Positions 62,001 to 64,000 of a stretch of DNA of 64,000 bases are shown one piece after another. Position numbers and translations under genes: made by a program. This DNA is from Limnoperna fortunei (lineage: Eukaryota > Mollusca > Bivalvia > Mytilida > Modiolidae), in the NCBI GenBank assembly GCA_944474755.1, contig OX104120.1:22121242-22185241 (forward strand), read 5' to 3'. Under the pieces are notes generated by a model. That model ran no database searches. It worked only from the letters and a program-made list of their open reading frames with translations, and had not been told where the DNA came from. Positions within the stretch are counted from its first letter, which is position 1. Every line of letters begins with the position of its first letter.

Positions 62001-62156
62001 CTTCATGGGGTCAAGGCTGTGATCAAAGGTCAGCGATGTGCTCTAGCAATGTGGTACACTATGGACTTAAACCATAAAGAATTAGCTCGTATACAAGCCA
62101 AGAAAATTTTAGACAAAATAGATGATATAGCAGAAAATATACATGAAGAGTTATGA
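19503..62156 (+). CDS. P3H: Prolyl 3-hydroxylase (leprecan family), 18 exons, ~922 aa
   Basis: In this family the enzyme 3-hydroxylates proline in procollagen inside the ER, using Fe(II), 2-oxoglutarate and O2. Joining 18 exons at GT..AG borders gives one open frame with no stop. Visible parts: hydrophobic signal-like stretch ~23-31; TPR-like N-terminal domain with four CXXXC motifs (85-89, 125-129, 253-257, 283-287), the leprecan/CRTAP hallmark; a charged linker (363-440); a degenerate oxygenase-like domain (~407-640); an intact double-stranded beta-helix oxygenase domain (~672-900) with HAD (H804, D806), H873 and 2OG-binding R883; C-terminal HEEL, a KDEL-like ER retention signal. Vertebrate P3H1 is about 736 aa; the excess matches the additional oxygenase-like domain. 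Which vertebrate paralogue (P3H1/2/3) is nearest cannot be settled here. The start at 19503 has good context but leaves a 22-residue pre-hydrophobic stretch; ATGs at 19551 and 19557 are alternatives. Exon 14 exists in two versions. Confidence 0.93.
20001..20332. other. Start of intron 1, unique sequence
   Basis: Non-coding; includes the read-through frame of exon 1. No repeat recognised. Confidence 0.5.
20346..20409 (-). mobile_element. Very short SINE 3' tail with 13-bp target duplication
   Basis: The fragment consists of a GATT-repeat tail plus 'gtgtttaacgccc' and 'tatttcagctatattcagg', the common 3' part of bivalve SINEs. AAAATCTAATTGA occurs on both sides (20333-20345 and 20410-20422), showing insertion by target-primed reverse transcription of a strongly 5'-truncated copy. 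Confidence 0.8.
20549..21346. mobile_element. ~800-bp inverted-repeat element rich in TGGTACGAAATGG motifs
   Basis: The ends are perfect inverted repeats of at least 30 bp beginning CAGTCATTTCGTACCATAAC. Both subterminal zones carry many copies of 'accatttcgtacc' or its complement, with a variant reading aaatcgtacc. The centre is AT-rich with no frame. The CAGTC start and clustered subterminal motifs resemble hAT-type MITEs, but no clean target duplication is visible. Confidence 0.8.
21347..22540. other. AT-rich intronic sequence, nothing recognised
   Basis: No frame, RNA gene or clear repeat. Contains a short ATT microsatellite near 21799-21816 and a poly-C/poly-A run near 22300-22320. Confidence 0.5.
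22553..22660 (+). mobile_element. Truncated tRNA-derived SINE
   Basis: Shares 'tctgtcaacactga' and a B-box-like GGTTCGAGCC with the fuller SINE at 28960-29190. The A box is degraded and the 3' half is missing. Confidence 0.5.
22924..23440 (+). mobile_element. Full-length ~517-bp SINE-like retroposon with AATC tail
   Basis: Flanked by the 11-bp direct repeat CGTTTCTATGC (22913-22923 and 23441-23451). It ends with 'gaatatagctgaaata', 'gggcgttaaacac' and an (AATC)n tail, the shared bivalve SINE 3' end. The GC-rich 5' part includes 'ccataatacggaaaacctga', also found in the copy at 26768-27188. The 69-aa frame within it is not a gene. Confidence 0.82.
23598..24646. mobile_element. Defective ~1.05-kb pogo-like (TA-flanked) DNA transposon
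   Basis: Inverted ends (CCGTATTTGACCTAATAAAC at the left; GTTTATTAGGTCAAATACGG at the right) lie between TA dinucleotides, as in pogo/Tc1-type insertions. G/C-rich runs follow each end. Inside is a 75-aa frame (24188-24415) with an acidic, serine-rich end (SESEGHVSDEDEES), which could be the tail of a lost transposase; this is only a guess. A ~38-bp direct duplication with 'gagaatcctctgccgtccaa' sits near 23988-24068. Confidence 0.72.
24650..25224. other. Intronic sequence with an old dispersed repeat
   Basis: 25010-25160 resembles 41945-42070 and 60030-60140 ('cttcactggcaaatt', 'gggctgtgccaaatattt'). This is a dispersed family of unknown type. Otherwise nothing is recognised. Confidence 0.5.
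25575..26267 (+). mobile_element. 693-bp hAT-like MITE, copy A
   Basis: Termini CAGGGATCGACATTAAC and its inverse are flanked by the 5-bp direct repeat TTACA (25570-25574, 26268-26272). Many ACTTGTCCGA-type motifs cluster near both ends and may be transposase-binding repeats. A copy of exactly the same length lies inverted at 30038-30730. No coding capacity. Confidence 0.88.
26768..27188 (-). mobile_element. ~420-bp SINE-like retroposon, reverse orientation
   Basis: Flanked by the 14-bp direct repeat GAGATCAGTCTAAG (26754-26767, 27189-27202). It shares its 3' end (gattgatt, tatttcagctatattcagg) and part of its body with the element at 22924. The 99-aa frame inside it is an artefact. Confidence 0.82.
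27661..28948. other. AT-rich intronic sequence, nothing recognised
   Basis: Short frames only, none with protein-like composition or splice context. Confidence 0.5.
28960..29190 (+). mobile_element. Full-length tRNA-derived SINE (231 bp) with 11-bp duplication
   Basis: The head GGCCTAGTGATTAAGG reads as a tRNA A box and GGTTTGATTCTC (29022-29033) as a B box. The 3' part carries 'gatatagctgaaaaattgct' and 'ggcgttaaaacacc' and ends in caaacaaacaaaaa. The target duplication is ACTCTTCATGT (28949-28959, 29191-29201). Confidence 0.9.
30038..30730 (-). mobile_element. 693-bp hAT-like MITE, copy B (inverted)
   Basis: Same termini and exactly the same length as copy A at 25575, in the opposite orientation and with only scattered substitutions. 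Flanked by its own 5-bp duplication CACTG (30033-30037, 30731-30735), so it is an independent insertion. Confidence 0.9.
31064..31197 (+). mobile_element. Short AGCTCACCTG-type MITE (~134 bp)
   Basis: Begins 'tttagctcacctg' and ends 'caggtgagcgattacaggct'. Minimal internal sequence. Related to the larger elements at 35208 and 50788. Confidence 0.7.
31746..32199. other. End of intron 1, nothing recognised
   Basis: AT-rich. The last bases (gttgaattttag) form the acceptor of exon 2. Confidence 0.55.
32200..32352 (+). CDS. P3H: P3H exon 2 (residues 167-217)
   Basis: Acceptor ttttag|TTG, donor CAG|gtattt, phase 0 at both ends. It continues the TPR-like helix (LERYADAACAAYTFYLK), with the same spacing from YFK to AAYTF as vertebrate P3H1, so no residues are missing. 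It ends at LERSPYQ. Confidence 0.93.
32353..33555. other. Intron 2
   Basis: 1.2 kb. Contains a fragment at 32389-32465 resembling the start of the repeat at 55475 and a palindromic MITE at 33215-33368. No coding sequence seen. Confidence 0.6.
33215..33368. mobile_element. Palindromic MITE-like hairpin
   Basis: Imperfect arms of ~70 bp: 'acaattgtagcatagtga' at the left pairs with 'tcactgtgctataattgt' at the right, continuing inwards with paired 'gcaccaa' and 'ttggtgc'. No coding content. Confidence 0.7.
33556..33727 (+). CDS. P3H: P3H exon 3 (residues 218-275)
   Basis: Acceptor gtaaag|GAT, donor GCTG|gtttgt, phase 0 in and 1 out. Encodes DFRIRGEEAYDKEDWTGVI and the third CXXXC (CQVEC). An earlier in-frame donor (CAG|gttatt, after 33717) was rejected: only the later site joins exon 4 in frame to give VIADHYISVL, matching the family's 'AITDHYIQVL'. 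Confidence 0.9.
33906..34135 (-). mobile_element. tRNA-derived SINE, reverse orientation, degraded
   Basis: On the minus strand it shows a B-box-like GGTTGAGTCTCAC, 'ctccaatctt', 'ccagtttt' and a 'gtgttgaacac' tail with caaacaaaca. Same family as 28960. Target duplication not clear. Confidence 0.75.
34248..34530 (+). mobile_element. Truncated AGCTCACCTG-type element
   Basis: Starts 'tttagctcacctgacccaa' and then has 'ttctctgaaaccac'. The right end (gtgagcg) is missing. Confidence 0.65.
34531..35207. other. Intronic sequence, nothing recognised
   Basis: AT-rich with short non-coding frames. Confidence 0.5.
35208..35823 (+). mobile_element. AGCTCACCTG-type element with tandem core
   Basis: 5' end: an imperfect hairpin (AGCTCAC...GTGAGCT around gacccaaagggtc). 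Core: about three ~170-bp units ('ttctctgaaacc.gtt.aaccaat...ggacctt.a.aaagttt.tgtttttt...aatggccgccac...ggaccctatggg'). 3' end: 'caggtgagcgatacaggctc'. The core units recur at 36190-38880 and 50788-52200. Confidence 0.8.
36266..36930 (+). mobile_element. GCCGAGTTGC-type element with ~190-bp tandem core
   Basis: Starts with a hairpin (AGCCGAGTT...AACTCGGCT) and ends with a single arm 'gcaactcggctttt'. Between them, the unit 'ccggaccataactcaaaaa...aaccgattttaatgaaactt...ataccataagaggaggaacc' is repeated two to three times. Confidence 0.78.
37337..38597 (+). mobile_element. CCCCCCGC-type element with ~170-bp tandem core (about 6 units)
   Basis: Starts with a hairpin (taccccccgcaagcgggggg) and ends 'gaagcggggggtat' followed by 'gtgagcattgctcac'. 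The core unit begins 'gcaactcctcctacaccact' and recurs near 37424, 37590, 37759, 37928, 38099 and 38271. Several overlapping short frames here are repeat artefacts. Confidence 0.85.
38943..39068 (+). CDS. P3H: P3H exon 4 (residues 275-317)
   Basis: Acceptor tttttag|ATC, donor TAAAA|gtgagt, phase 1 in and 1 out. Encodes HYISVLQCQLRCERKL with the fourth CXXXC, then HYNYLQYAYYK, a close match to the family motif HYNYLQFAYY. Confidence 0.93.
39234..39501. mobile_element. 268-bp MITE with TTAA target duplication
   Basis: GGTATCC...GGATACC termini lie between TTAA tetramers (39230-39233, 39502-39505), as for piggyBac or Kolobok-type elements. Interior AT-rich and non-coding. It lies in intron 4. 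Confidence 0.78.
39871..40007 (+). CDS. P3H: P3H exon 5 (residues 317-362)
   Basis: Acceptor attacag|ATG, donor CAG|gtaagg, phase 1 in and 0 out. Encodes NGNTDKAVEAAATFLLFN and DPEMLRNKAYYIQKLG, the last TPR-like repeat of the N-terminal domain. Confidence 0.93.
40008..41199. other. Intron 5 with SINE tail and old tandem repeats
   Basis: A SINE 3' tail (gaatatagctgaaatattgc followed by caatcaatcaatcaa) lies at ~40355-40412. From ~40570 to 41000, imperfect ~170-bp units share 'gttatagagttattggactt' and 'gattataactcaaaaa'. No coding sequence. Confidence 0.6.
41200..41331 (+). CDS. P3H: P3H exon 6 (residues 363-406)
   Basis: Acceptor ctttag|GAA, donor CAG|gtagct, phase 0 both ends. Encodes EAVKYVNHREKMLNLLYFI and a strongly acidic linker (EEDLIEDELEKIQ), equivalent to the region after the last TPR in P3H1. 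Confidence 0.92.
41478..42080. repeat. Composite dispersed repeats in intron 6
   Basis: Starts 'atgtcccgccaacaaaattt', a start also seen at 59424. 41930-42070 is a copy of the dispersed family at 25010 and 60030. A 94-aa minus-strand frame (41477-41761) lies in the repeat; it could be a transposon relic but shows no recognisable motif. Confidence 0.5.
42608..42787 (+). CDS. P3H: P3H exon 7 (residues 407-466), start of degenerate oxygenase domain
   Basis: Acceptor tttcag|AAG, donor AAT|gtaagt, phase 0. After a basic linker it encodes GIKIKLDKNDRFVADEFY followed by DQCQELVNFAN. This repeats the pattern of exon 13 (GVEIVMTDKELKGQERFVAD, then EQCQILMDITQ) and marks the beginning of the first oxygenase copy. 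Confidence 0.92.
42885..43200 (-). mobile_element. MITE related to 48165-48575
   Basis: Contains a palindrome around 'aagaacgttgttatgttagt' and 'gtacagatctgttcgtgtga' near its right end; the left part has 'gagtgatagaaattttatat'. The same modules occur inverted at 48165-48575. Confidence 0.65.
43595..43651 (+). CDS. P3H: P3H exon 8 (residues 467-485)
   Basis: Acceptor gtacag|GTA, donor CAG|gtaaag, phase 0 both ends. A small 57-bp exon encoding VKSANSNGVRVLSVADGLQ. It occupies the position of exon 14 in the second copy (GLTVSRSTE) but is 14 residues shorter. Confidence 0.8.
43652..45017. other. Intron 8, nothing recognised
   Basis: AT-rich with no clear repeat and no additional exon. Confidence 0.5.
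45018..45177 (+). CDS. P3H: P3H exon 9 (residues 486-539)
   Basis: Acceptor atcag|ATT, donor AAGG|gtaagt, phase 0 in and 1 out. Encodes LEFEISLRLFLRSSELTRHF and YFIKNAFITCVD, the counterpart of exon 15 (YLNLTQPLYFDFTHLVCRTA). Confidence 0.9.
45682..46025 (+). mobile_element. GCCCCCGCGAAG-type element with duplicated core
   Basis: A start hairpin (atgcccccgcgaagacatgt, then a G run and gcat) and end 'gccggggcatctgtgtccca' plus 'tggacaca'. The core segment 'tttccgtcaagcttttctca...cagacaactacttcctgttt' occurs twice. This is the third family here with a G-rich 5' hairpin. Confidence 0.75.
46026..47621. other. Rest of intron 9, nothing recognised
   Basis: Mostly unique AT-rich sequence. A short inverted pair (accacggata, tccacgatag) around 46720-46850 may be an old MITE. 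Confidence 0.45.
47622..47712 (+). CDS. P3H: P3H exon 10 (residues 539-569)
   Basis: Acceptor tcttag|TTT, donor TTTGT|gtaagt, phase 1 in and 2 out. Encodes VSEDCLPQEDGTCLTDDDID, the counterpart of HADNCLLQPDGSC in exon 16. The iron-binding His and Asp are replaced (V539, E541) while the two cysteines and DG are kept. Confidence 0.88.
47810..49110. repeat. Degenerate ~170-bp tandem repeats interrupted by a MITE
   Basis: About five units share 'gtcagatgactccttataag', 'agttattgccctt' and 'ttttgtcctgtaac'. The MITE at 48165-48575 sits within. No coding sequence. Confidence 0.7.
48165..48575 (+). mobile_element. Hairpin-rich MITE (~410 bp)
   Basis: Includes a palindrome centred near 48272 (aagaacgttgttatg... 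paired with ...cataacaacgttctt). A long fold-back spans 48399-48575: 'ggtactttcatacgtttttg' pairs with 'caaaaacgtatgaaagaacc', enclosing an inner hairpin with 'gctcgttccgctgcgctcca'. Confidence 0.78.
49160..49212 (+). repeat. 3' end fragment of an AGCTCACCTG-type element
   Basis: 'ccaggtgagcgattacaggc' matches the end of the MITE at 31064-31197. The 5' half is absent. Confidence 0.65.
49736..49808 (+). CDS. P3H: P3H exon 11 (residues 569-593)
   Basis: Acceptor tttttag|TTT, donor CAG|gtaaat, phase 2 in and 0 out. Encodes LISFLTEEDEPGHFSFLDRR, the counterpart of exon 17 (IIYLNDDFEGGDFFFAHRS). The GG of the active domain is PG here. Confidence 0.9.
49988..50222 (+). CDS. P3H: P3H exon 12 (residues 594-672), end of degenerate oxygenase domain
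   Basis: Acceptor ctgtag|ATG, donor GAGG|gtaaga, phase 0 in and 1 out. SSKCGRVVGFRATERYRSER then QRCSMILTFTTN parallels exon 18 (PKCGRIVAFNAADLHGVKAV, QRCALAMWYTMD). The third iron ligand His is replaced (Y612 by alignment) while the Arg in QRC (R621) remains. A basic, alpha-helical linker to the second domain follows. Confidence 0.92.
50661..50767 (+). CDS. P3H: P3H exon 13 (residues 672-707), start of catalytic domain
   Basis: Acceptor cttcag|GTG, donor CAG|gttaat, phase 1 in and 0 out. Encodes GVEIVMTDKELKGQERFVAD and EQCQILMDITQ, matching the family's '...VVMDGVISDHECQELQRL' region. Confidence 0.93.
50788..52200 (+). repeat. Long AGCTCACCTG-type element, ~7 core units, no nested insert
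   Basis: Starts 'tttagctcacctgaccta'. The ~160-bp core unit ('aattcaaaatggctgccact', 'ggcttctctgaaaccagtta', 'tttggatggtcctct') recurs about seven times. The tail includes 'ctctataggaataattttca' (uninterrupted) and 'tttatgccagtagaaaa', aligning to 38598-38880. It is the uninterrupted paralogue of 36190-38880. No 3' gtgagcg end is evident. Confidence 0.78.
52440..52930. repeat. Two-unit ~169-bp tandem repeat in intron 13
   Basis: 'agcaactataggatg.agaa..ctgatattttgcata.tgctttatc' occurs at ~52617 and ~52786, after a 'ccatctgtccata' lead. A 90-aa frame across it is not gene-like. Confidence 0.6.
53410..53508 (+). CDS. P3H: P3H exon 14a (residues 708-740)
   Basis: Acceptor cttgtag|GAA, donor GAG|gtaggg, phase 0 both ends, 99 bp. 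Encodes SGDGYKKKPESPHSKHETF and GLTVSRSTE, matching the vertebrate 'SGDGY...SPHT.NE.F.GVTV' segment just before the catalytic barrel. Competes with exon 14b. Confidence 0.92.
53855..53953 (+). CDS. P3H: P3H exon 14b, alternative copy of exon 14
   Basis: Acceptor tacaacag|AAA, donor GAG|gtttgt, 99 bp, phase 0 at both ends, exactly as exon 14a and 346 bp downstream of it. Encodes KSVKGSHGEKEGNISPHTEN and LFAGLSIWHSLE. About 10 of 33 residues equal 14a (SPH, E, F.GL, S.E), with many conservative changes. It lacks the GDGY motif. An open frame, splice sites and family-type residues argue for a functional alternative exon rather than a relic; using both copies would insert 33 residues in frame. 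Confidence 0.8.
53954..54935. other. Intron after exon 14b, nothing recognised
   Basis: Searched by eye for a third exon-14 copy (SPH...F.G pattern in a 99-bp open segment); none found. Confidence 0.5.
54941..55380. mobile_element. 440-bp hAT-like MITE with 5-bp TTATA duplication
   Basis: Termini CAGTGTTCAATCTAGA and its inverse lie between TTATA repeats (54936-54940, 55381-55385). Non-coding. The 5-bp duplication and CAG start match the 693-bp elements at 25575 and 30038, but the sequence differs. Confidence 0.85.
55475..55985. mobile_element. Repeat element with several TACGTCA motifs
   Basis: The start 'acctggtcccctggtgcaat' is shared with 32389-32465. Its 3' part contains 'gtaaaccggtcaaaattttg' and three to four TGACGT/ACGTCA motifs near 55790-55850. 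Ends not clearly defined. Confidence 0.5.
56456..56545 (+). repeat. Local ~50-bp tandem duplication
   Basis: 'tagattgataattctttaat' and the following 'aactttggtttaaa.taattttag' occur twice in a row. Confidence 0.8.
56546..58400. other. Rest of intron 14, nothing recognised
   Basis: AT-rich unique sequence. A 20-bp open segment between AG and GT at 56811-56830 is not a valid exon, since its length breaks the frame. Confidence 0.5.
58401..58541. mobile_element. Inverted-repeat hairpin immediately before exon 15
   Basis: Arms of ~48 bp (58401-58448 and 58494-58541) pair imperfectly: 'tcttacattagtac' with 'gtactaatgtaaga', and 'ggatttctccaat'-type segments. The hairpin ends 16 bp before the exon 15 acceptor (58558). 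Confidence 0.78.
58558..58708 (+). CDS. P3H: P3H exon 15 (residues 741-791)
   Basis: Acceptor ttacag|CTT, donor GATG|gtaaga, phase 0 in and 1 out. Encodes LAHVGVISKKAAQLYLDVSE and LNLTQPLYFDFTHLVCRTAV. The LYF.....HLVCRTA motif is strongly conserved in prolyl 3-hydroxylases. Confidence 0.95.
58785..59044 (+). mobile_element. tRNA-derived SINE with 11-bp target duplication
   Basis: Same family as 28960 ('tctactattgatcac', 'ctgttaacactgaggtt', 'tgccagttttc', 'tggtgttaatccc' and a caaacaaaaa tail). ACAAATAAATA flanks it (58774-58784, 59045-59055). The A box is weakened. Confidence 0.78.
59280..59394 (+). CDS. P3H: P3H exon 16 (residues 791-829), HxD iron ligands
   Basis: Acceptor ttcaag|GAG, donor TATAG|gtacaa, phase 1 in and 2 out. 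Encodes DLSHPVHADNCLLQPDGSC then AYVQRDY. H804 and D806 (HAD) are the first two Fe(II) ligands of the 2-oxoglutarate oxygenase. Confidence 0.95.
59424..59520 (+). repeat. Fragment of a 'gtcccaccaacaaa' dispersed repeat
   Basis: Shares its start with 41478 and contains the 'gtctgtccatccattcgtcc' type tract common in bivalve repeats. Confidence 0.5.
59523..59706. mobile_element. Palindromic MITE-like hairpin (~85-bp arms)
   Basis: 'aatagttgtttatatagct' at the left pairs with 'agctatataagcaactatt' at the right, and 'ggtattgtct' and 'ataatgccc' pair inwards, leaving a short loop (cagccaaagacca). A 123-aa minus frame through it is an artefact. Confidence 0.8.
59707..60621. other. Rest of intron 16
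   Basis: 60030-60140 is a further copy of the dispersed family at 25010 and 41945 ('ctcttcactggcaaatt'). Otherwise AT-rich and featureless. Confidence 0.5.
60622..60697 (+). CDS. P3H: P3H exon 17 (residues 829-854)
   Basis: Acceptor tttcag|CTC, donor CAG|gtatgt, phase 2 in and 0 out. Encodes SSIIYLNDDFEGGDFFFAHR and SNRTAQ, the YLN.DF.GG.F.F core of the catalytic barrel. Confidence 0.95.
61014..61868 (+). repeat. 53-bp minisatellite, ~16 copies, in intron 17
   Basis: Unit 'tatgctattttatgacctgc' + 'agtagtatacaagtcttatt' + 'attgacctgtaca'. Copies alternate between two variants (attgacc or atcgacc) and show rare changes (agtactatac, tatgtcctgc, gctaattt). It ends 81 bp before the last exon. 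Confidence 0.95.
61950..62156 (+). CDS. P3H: P3H exon 18 (residues 855-922 and stop), last catalytic residues
   Basis: Acceptor gttttag|GTA. Encodes PKCGRIVAFNAADLHGVKAV then GQRCALAMWYTMD. H873 is the third iron ligand and R883 the 2-oxoglutarate anchor, ten residues later as in the family. The protein ends with a charged helix and HEEL, an ER-retention-like tetrapeptide. Stop TGA at 62154-62156. Confidence 0.96.
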   Translation, partial: VSVRPKCGRIVAFNAADLHGVKAVIKGQRCALAMWYTMDLNHKELARIQAKKILDKIDDIAENIHEEL

Positions 62157-62333
62157 TAAACCACAAAATAGGTGTATTACAAGGCTGCATTAAGTTGTGT
62201 AGCATGTTTTATATGCCTTATAATTTTCCAGTTTGCCACATTTTTCATCTGGAGGTTAATATAAAATGGTTATATATATATAATTAAATATCACATTATG
62301 TCTACTTACTTTTAAAAGGCTTCAGATTACCTC

Positions 62334-62339
62334 AATAAA
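62334..62339 (+). promoter_or_regulatory. Poly(A) signal AATAAA
   Basis: First canonical AATAAA after the stop codon, giving a ~190-bp 3' untranslated region. This suits the P3H transcript. Confidence 0.65.
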
Positions 62340-62359
62340 CAATTTTCATATATTTTTTA

Positions 62360-62551
62360 AACGAACCCATACCCTCTTAGAAATGCCTTAAAAGAAAATC
62401 TCAATGTCTCTAAACCAAAAACTGAACAATTCAAAATTCAGCCCCATTAATATGGAATAACTTACCACCTTCATTGCGTGAATCTATTAGCACCAATGTA
62501 TTCAAGACAAATATTAAAAACTACTTATTAATTTCTTCAGACAATGTATAA
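62360..62551 (+). pseudogene. Non-LTR retrotransposon reverse-transcriptase tail, frameshifted relic
   Basis: One frame gives NPYPLRNALKENLNVSKPKT; after a shift near 62430 another gives NSAPLIWNNLPPSLRESIST then FKTNIKNYLL and a stop at 62549-62551. The 'PLIWNNLP..LR......FK..IK.YL' pattern is typical of the C-terminal end of LINE reverse transcriptases. The clade cannot be named from so short a piece. Confidence 0.72.
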
Positions 62552-62641
62552 CTTTTAACGTATTTGTATGTTATTTTCTGTGTACATGTATATTTTCTAT
62601 GCAATGTTTACAATTTGATCAATTTATGCTGTACTATATTA

Positions 62642-63200
62642 TTATACCCCCCGCAAACTTGTTTGGGGGGGGGGGGGGTATATAGGAATCACGCTTCTCC
62701 TCCTAAACCGCTTGACAGATTGTGGTGAAACTTTACATGAAGGAAGTACATCATATGCAGATGTGCATGAAGAATTTTTGTCGCTGTCCGATATTATTCA
62801 GGGGAGAAAATTGGACTTGGACTTTTTAAATATAGTATTCAGTGCCAGACATCGTAAGCGCAACTCCTAAACTCTTTGACAGATTTTGATGAAACTTTAC
62901 ATGAAGGAAGTACATGATATGTAGATGTGCATGAAGAATTTTCGTCCCTGTCCGATATTATTCAGGGGAGATTAATTGGACTTAGACTTTTTAAATATAC
63001 GAGACCTCATAGGCGCAACTCCTCCTGAACTCTTTGACAGATTTTGATGAAACTTTACATGAAGGAAGTACATCATAAGTAGATGTGCATGAAGAATTTT
63101 CGTGGCTGTCGGATATTATTCAGGGGAGATAATTGGACTTGAAGCGAAGCGGGGGGTATCCGTTTGTGAGTGTGCTCACAGTTCACACTTGTTTTCTTTG
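62642..63200 (+). mobile_element. CCCCCCGC-type element with ~175-bp core, three units
   Basis: Starts with a hairpin (taccccccgcaaacttgttt then a G run) and ends 'gaagcggggggtatccg' followed by 'gtgagtgtgctcaca'. Core unit: 'ctttgacagattttgatgaa', 'actttacatgaaggaagtac', 'agatgtgcatgaagaatttt'. Same end structure as 37337-38597 but a different core. Confidence 0.82.
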
Positions 63201-63500
63201 GTGTAATCTAAGGGCCTCAGGGAAGATTAGCGTAGCTAACTGAGTTTACCCTCATAAATAAAGAAAAATAGATTTGATAAAACATAGATATTTGAATCTG
63301 TGATTTCTGTTATATAAACATTGATGGCTTTAGCCAGCCAGATATGAACCAATCAGCTTTTTATGAAATCATTTATGGAAATTAACAGCTTCTCAATGAA
63401 TTTGACTAAACATTAGTCAAAATACAAAATCTCCTTATGCATCTAGTTTCTGTTAATATTCAACATTTTTTTAAAATAATAATTTAATTAGGACAACACC
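63201..63500. other. Intergenic sequence, nothing recognised
   Basis: No frame or repeat recognised. Confidence 0.5.
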
Positions 63501-63964
63501 ACTTAGTGGAGGACACCCTATAGTGATCAGTCTGTATGAAAGTAATCGTGCTCGGGATGTAACTTTTTTTATCTGTTAGTTAGGCTTTTGATACTTGTAT
63601 GTGGGGCCATGAATTGATGACCTTTGACCTTGAACTTAGACCTCAAAGTCACAATATTGCTTTCTGAATGACAAATTCGTGTACAGGCTGTAACATTTTT
63701 TTCTTTTTAGCTAAGTTTTTGATATTTTGCACGTATAGATCATTTCAAGGCAACATGTCACAAATCATGGTTAGTGACCTTTGACATAAACTTTAAGGTT
63801 GCATTACTTACTCAATGACCAATTTGTGTCTTGGATTTAAGTTTTTTCCCATTTGAGGTAGGCTTTTATATTTGACATGTGGGTAGACCATTTTAAGGTT
63901 GTCATGTACTATGGTTGGTGACCTTTGACTTCATAATTATATATTTTTTTTAATGACAAATTTT
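63501..63964. repeat. Degenerate ~160-bp tandem repeats
   Basis: Three loose units share 'gacctttgac', 'aggctttt.atatttg' and 'gaccattt.aaggt'. Continues toward the window edge. Confidence 0.6.
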
Positions 63965-64000
63965 TCTATGGCATATGTTCTTACAATTTTCTAATCACAA

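Overview
This window is eukaryotic and almost certainly from a bivalve mollusc, possibly a mussel; the species cannot be fixed from sequence alone. It is AT-rich, has long introns with GT..AG borders, and is packed with bivalve-style repeats: tRNA-derived SINEs with AATC/GATT tails, AGCTCACCTG...GGTGAGCG elements and GGGG-hairpin elements. There are no operons, ribosome binding sites or CRISPR arrays.

Positions 457-19383 are one very large nested structure. An outer fold-back, Mutator-like element (466-19374) has 133-bp perfect inverted arms and a 9-bp target duplication (GGGGTTTTT). Its interior holds a near-identical tandem array (599-18547) of eleven ~1,249-bp spacers and nine copies of a 468-bp element with 15-bp inverted termini. 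Seven of the ten spacer-spacer junctions carry that element and three are empty. A palindromic minisatellite follows at 18552-19206. No credible gene lies here.

From 19503 to 62156 a single + strand gene fills the window: an 18-exon prolyl 3-hydroxylase (leprecan) of about 922 residues. Every exon can be joined in frame. It encodes a signal-like N-terminus, a TPR-like domain with four CXXXC motifs, a degenerate 2-oxoglutarate oxygenase domain (exons 7-12), an intact catalytic oxygenase domain (exons 13-18; H804, D806, H873, R883) and an ER-retention-like HEEL end. The two oxygenase halves share intron positions and phases, so they arose by tandem intragenic duplication. Exon 14 has a second 99-bp copy (14a and 14b) in the same phase, which looks like an alternative, probably mutually exclusive, exon.

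The introns hold many mobile elements. They include two 693-bp hAT-like copies with 5-bp target duplications, a third hAT-like MITE, a pogo-like TA-flanked element, a TTAA-flanked MITE, several SINEs with target duplications, nested tandem-repeat elements, palindromic MITEs and a 53-bp minisatellite. After the gene come a poly(A) signal, a frameshifted non-LTR reverse-transcriptase relic and another tandem-core element; the last ~500 bases are degenerate repeats. All assignments are by eye, without database search.
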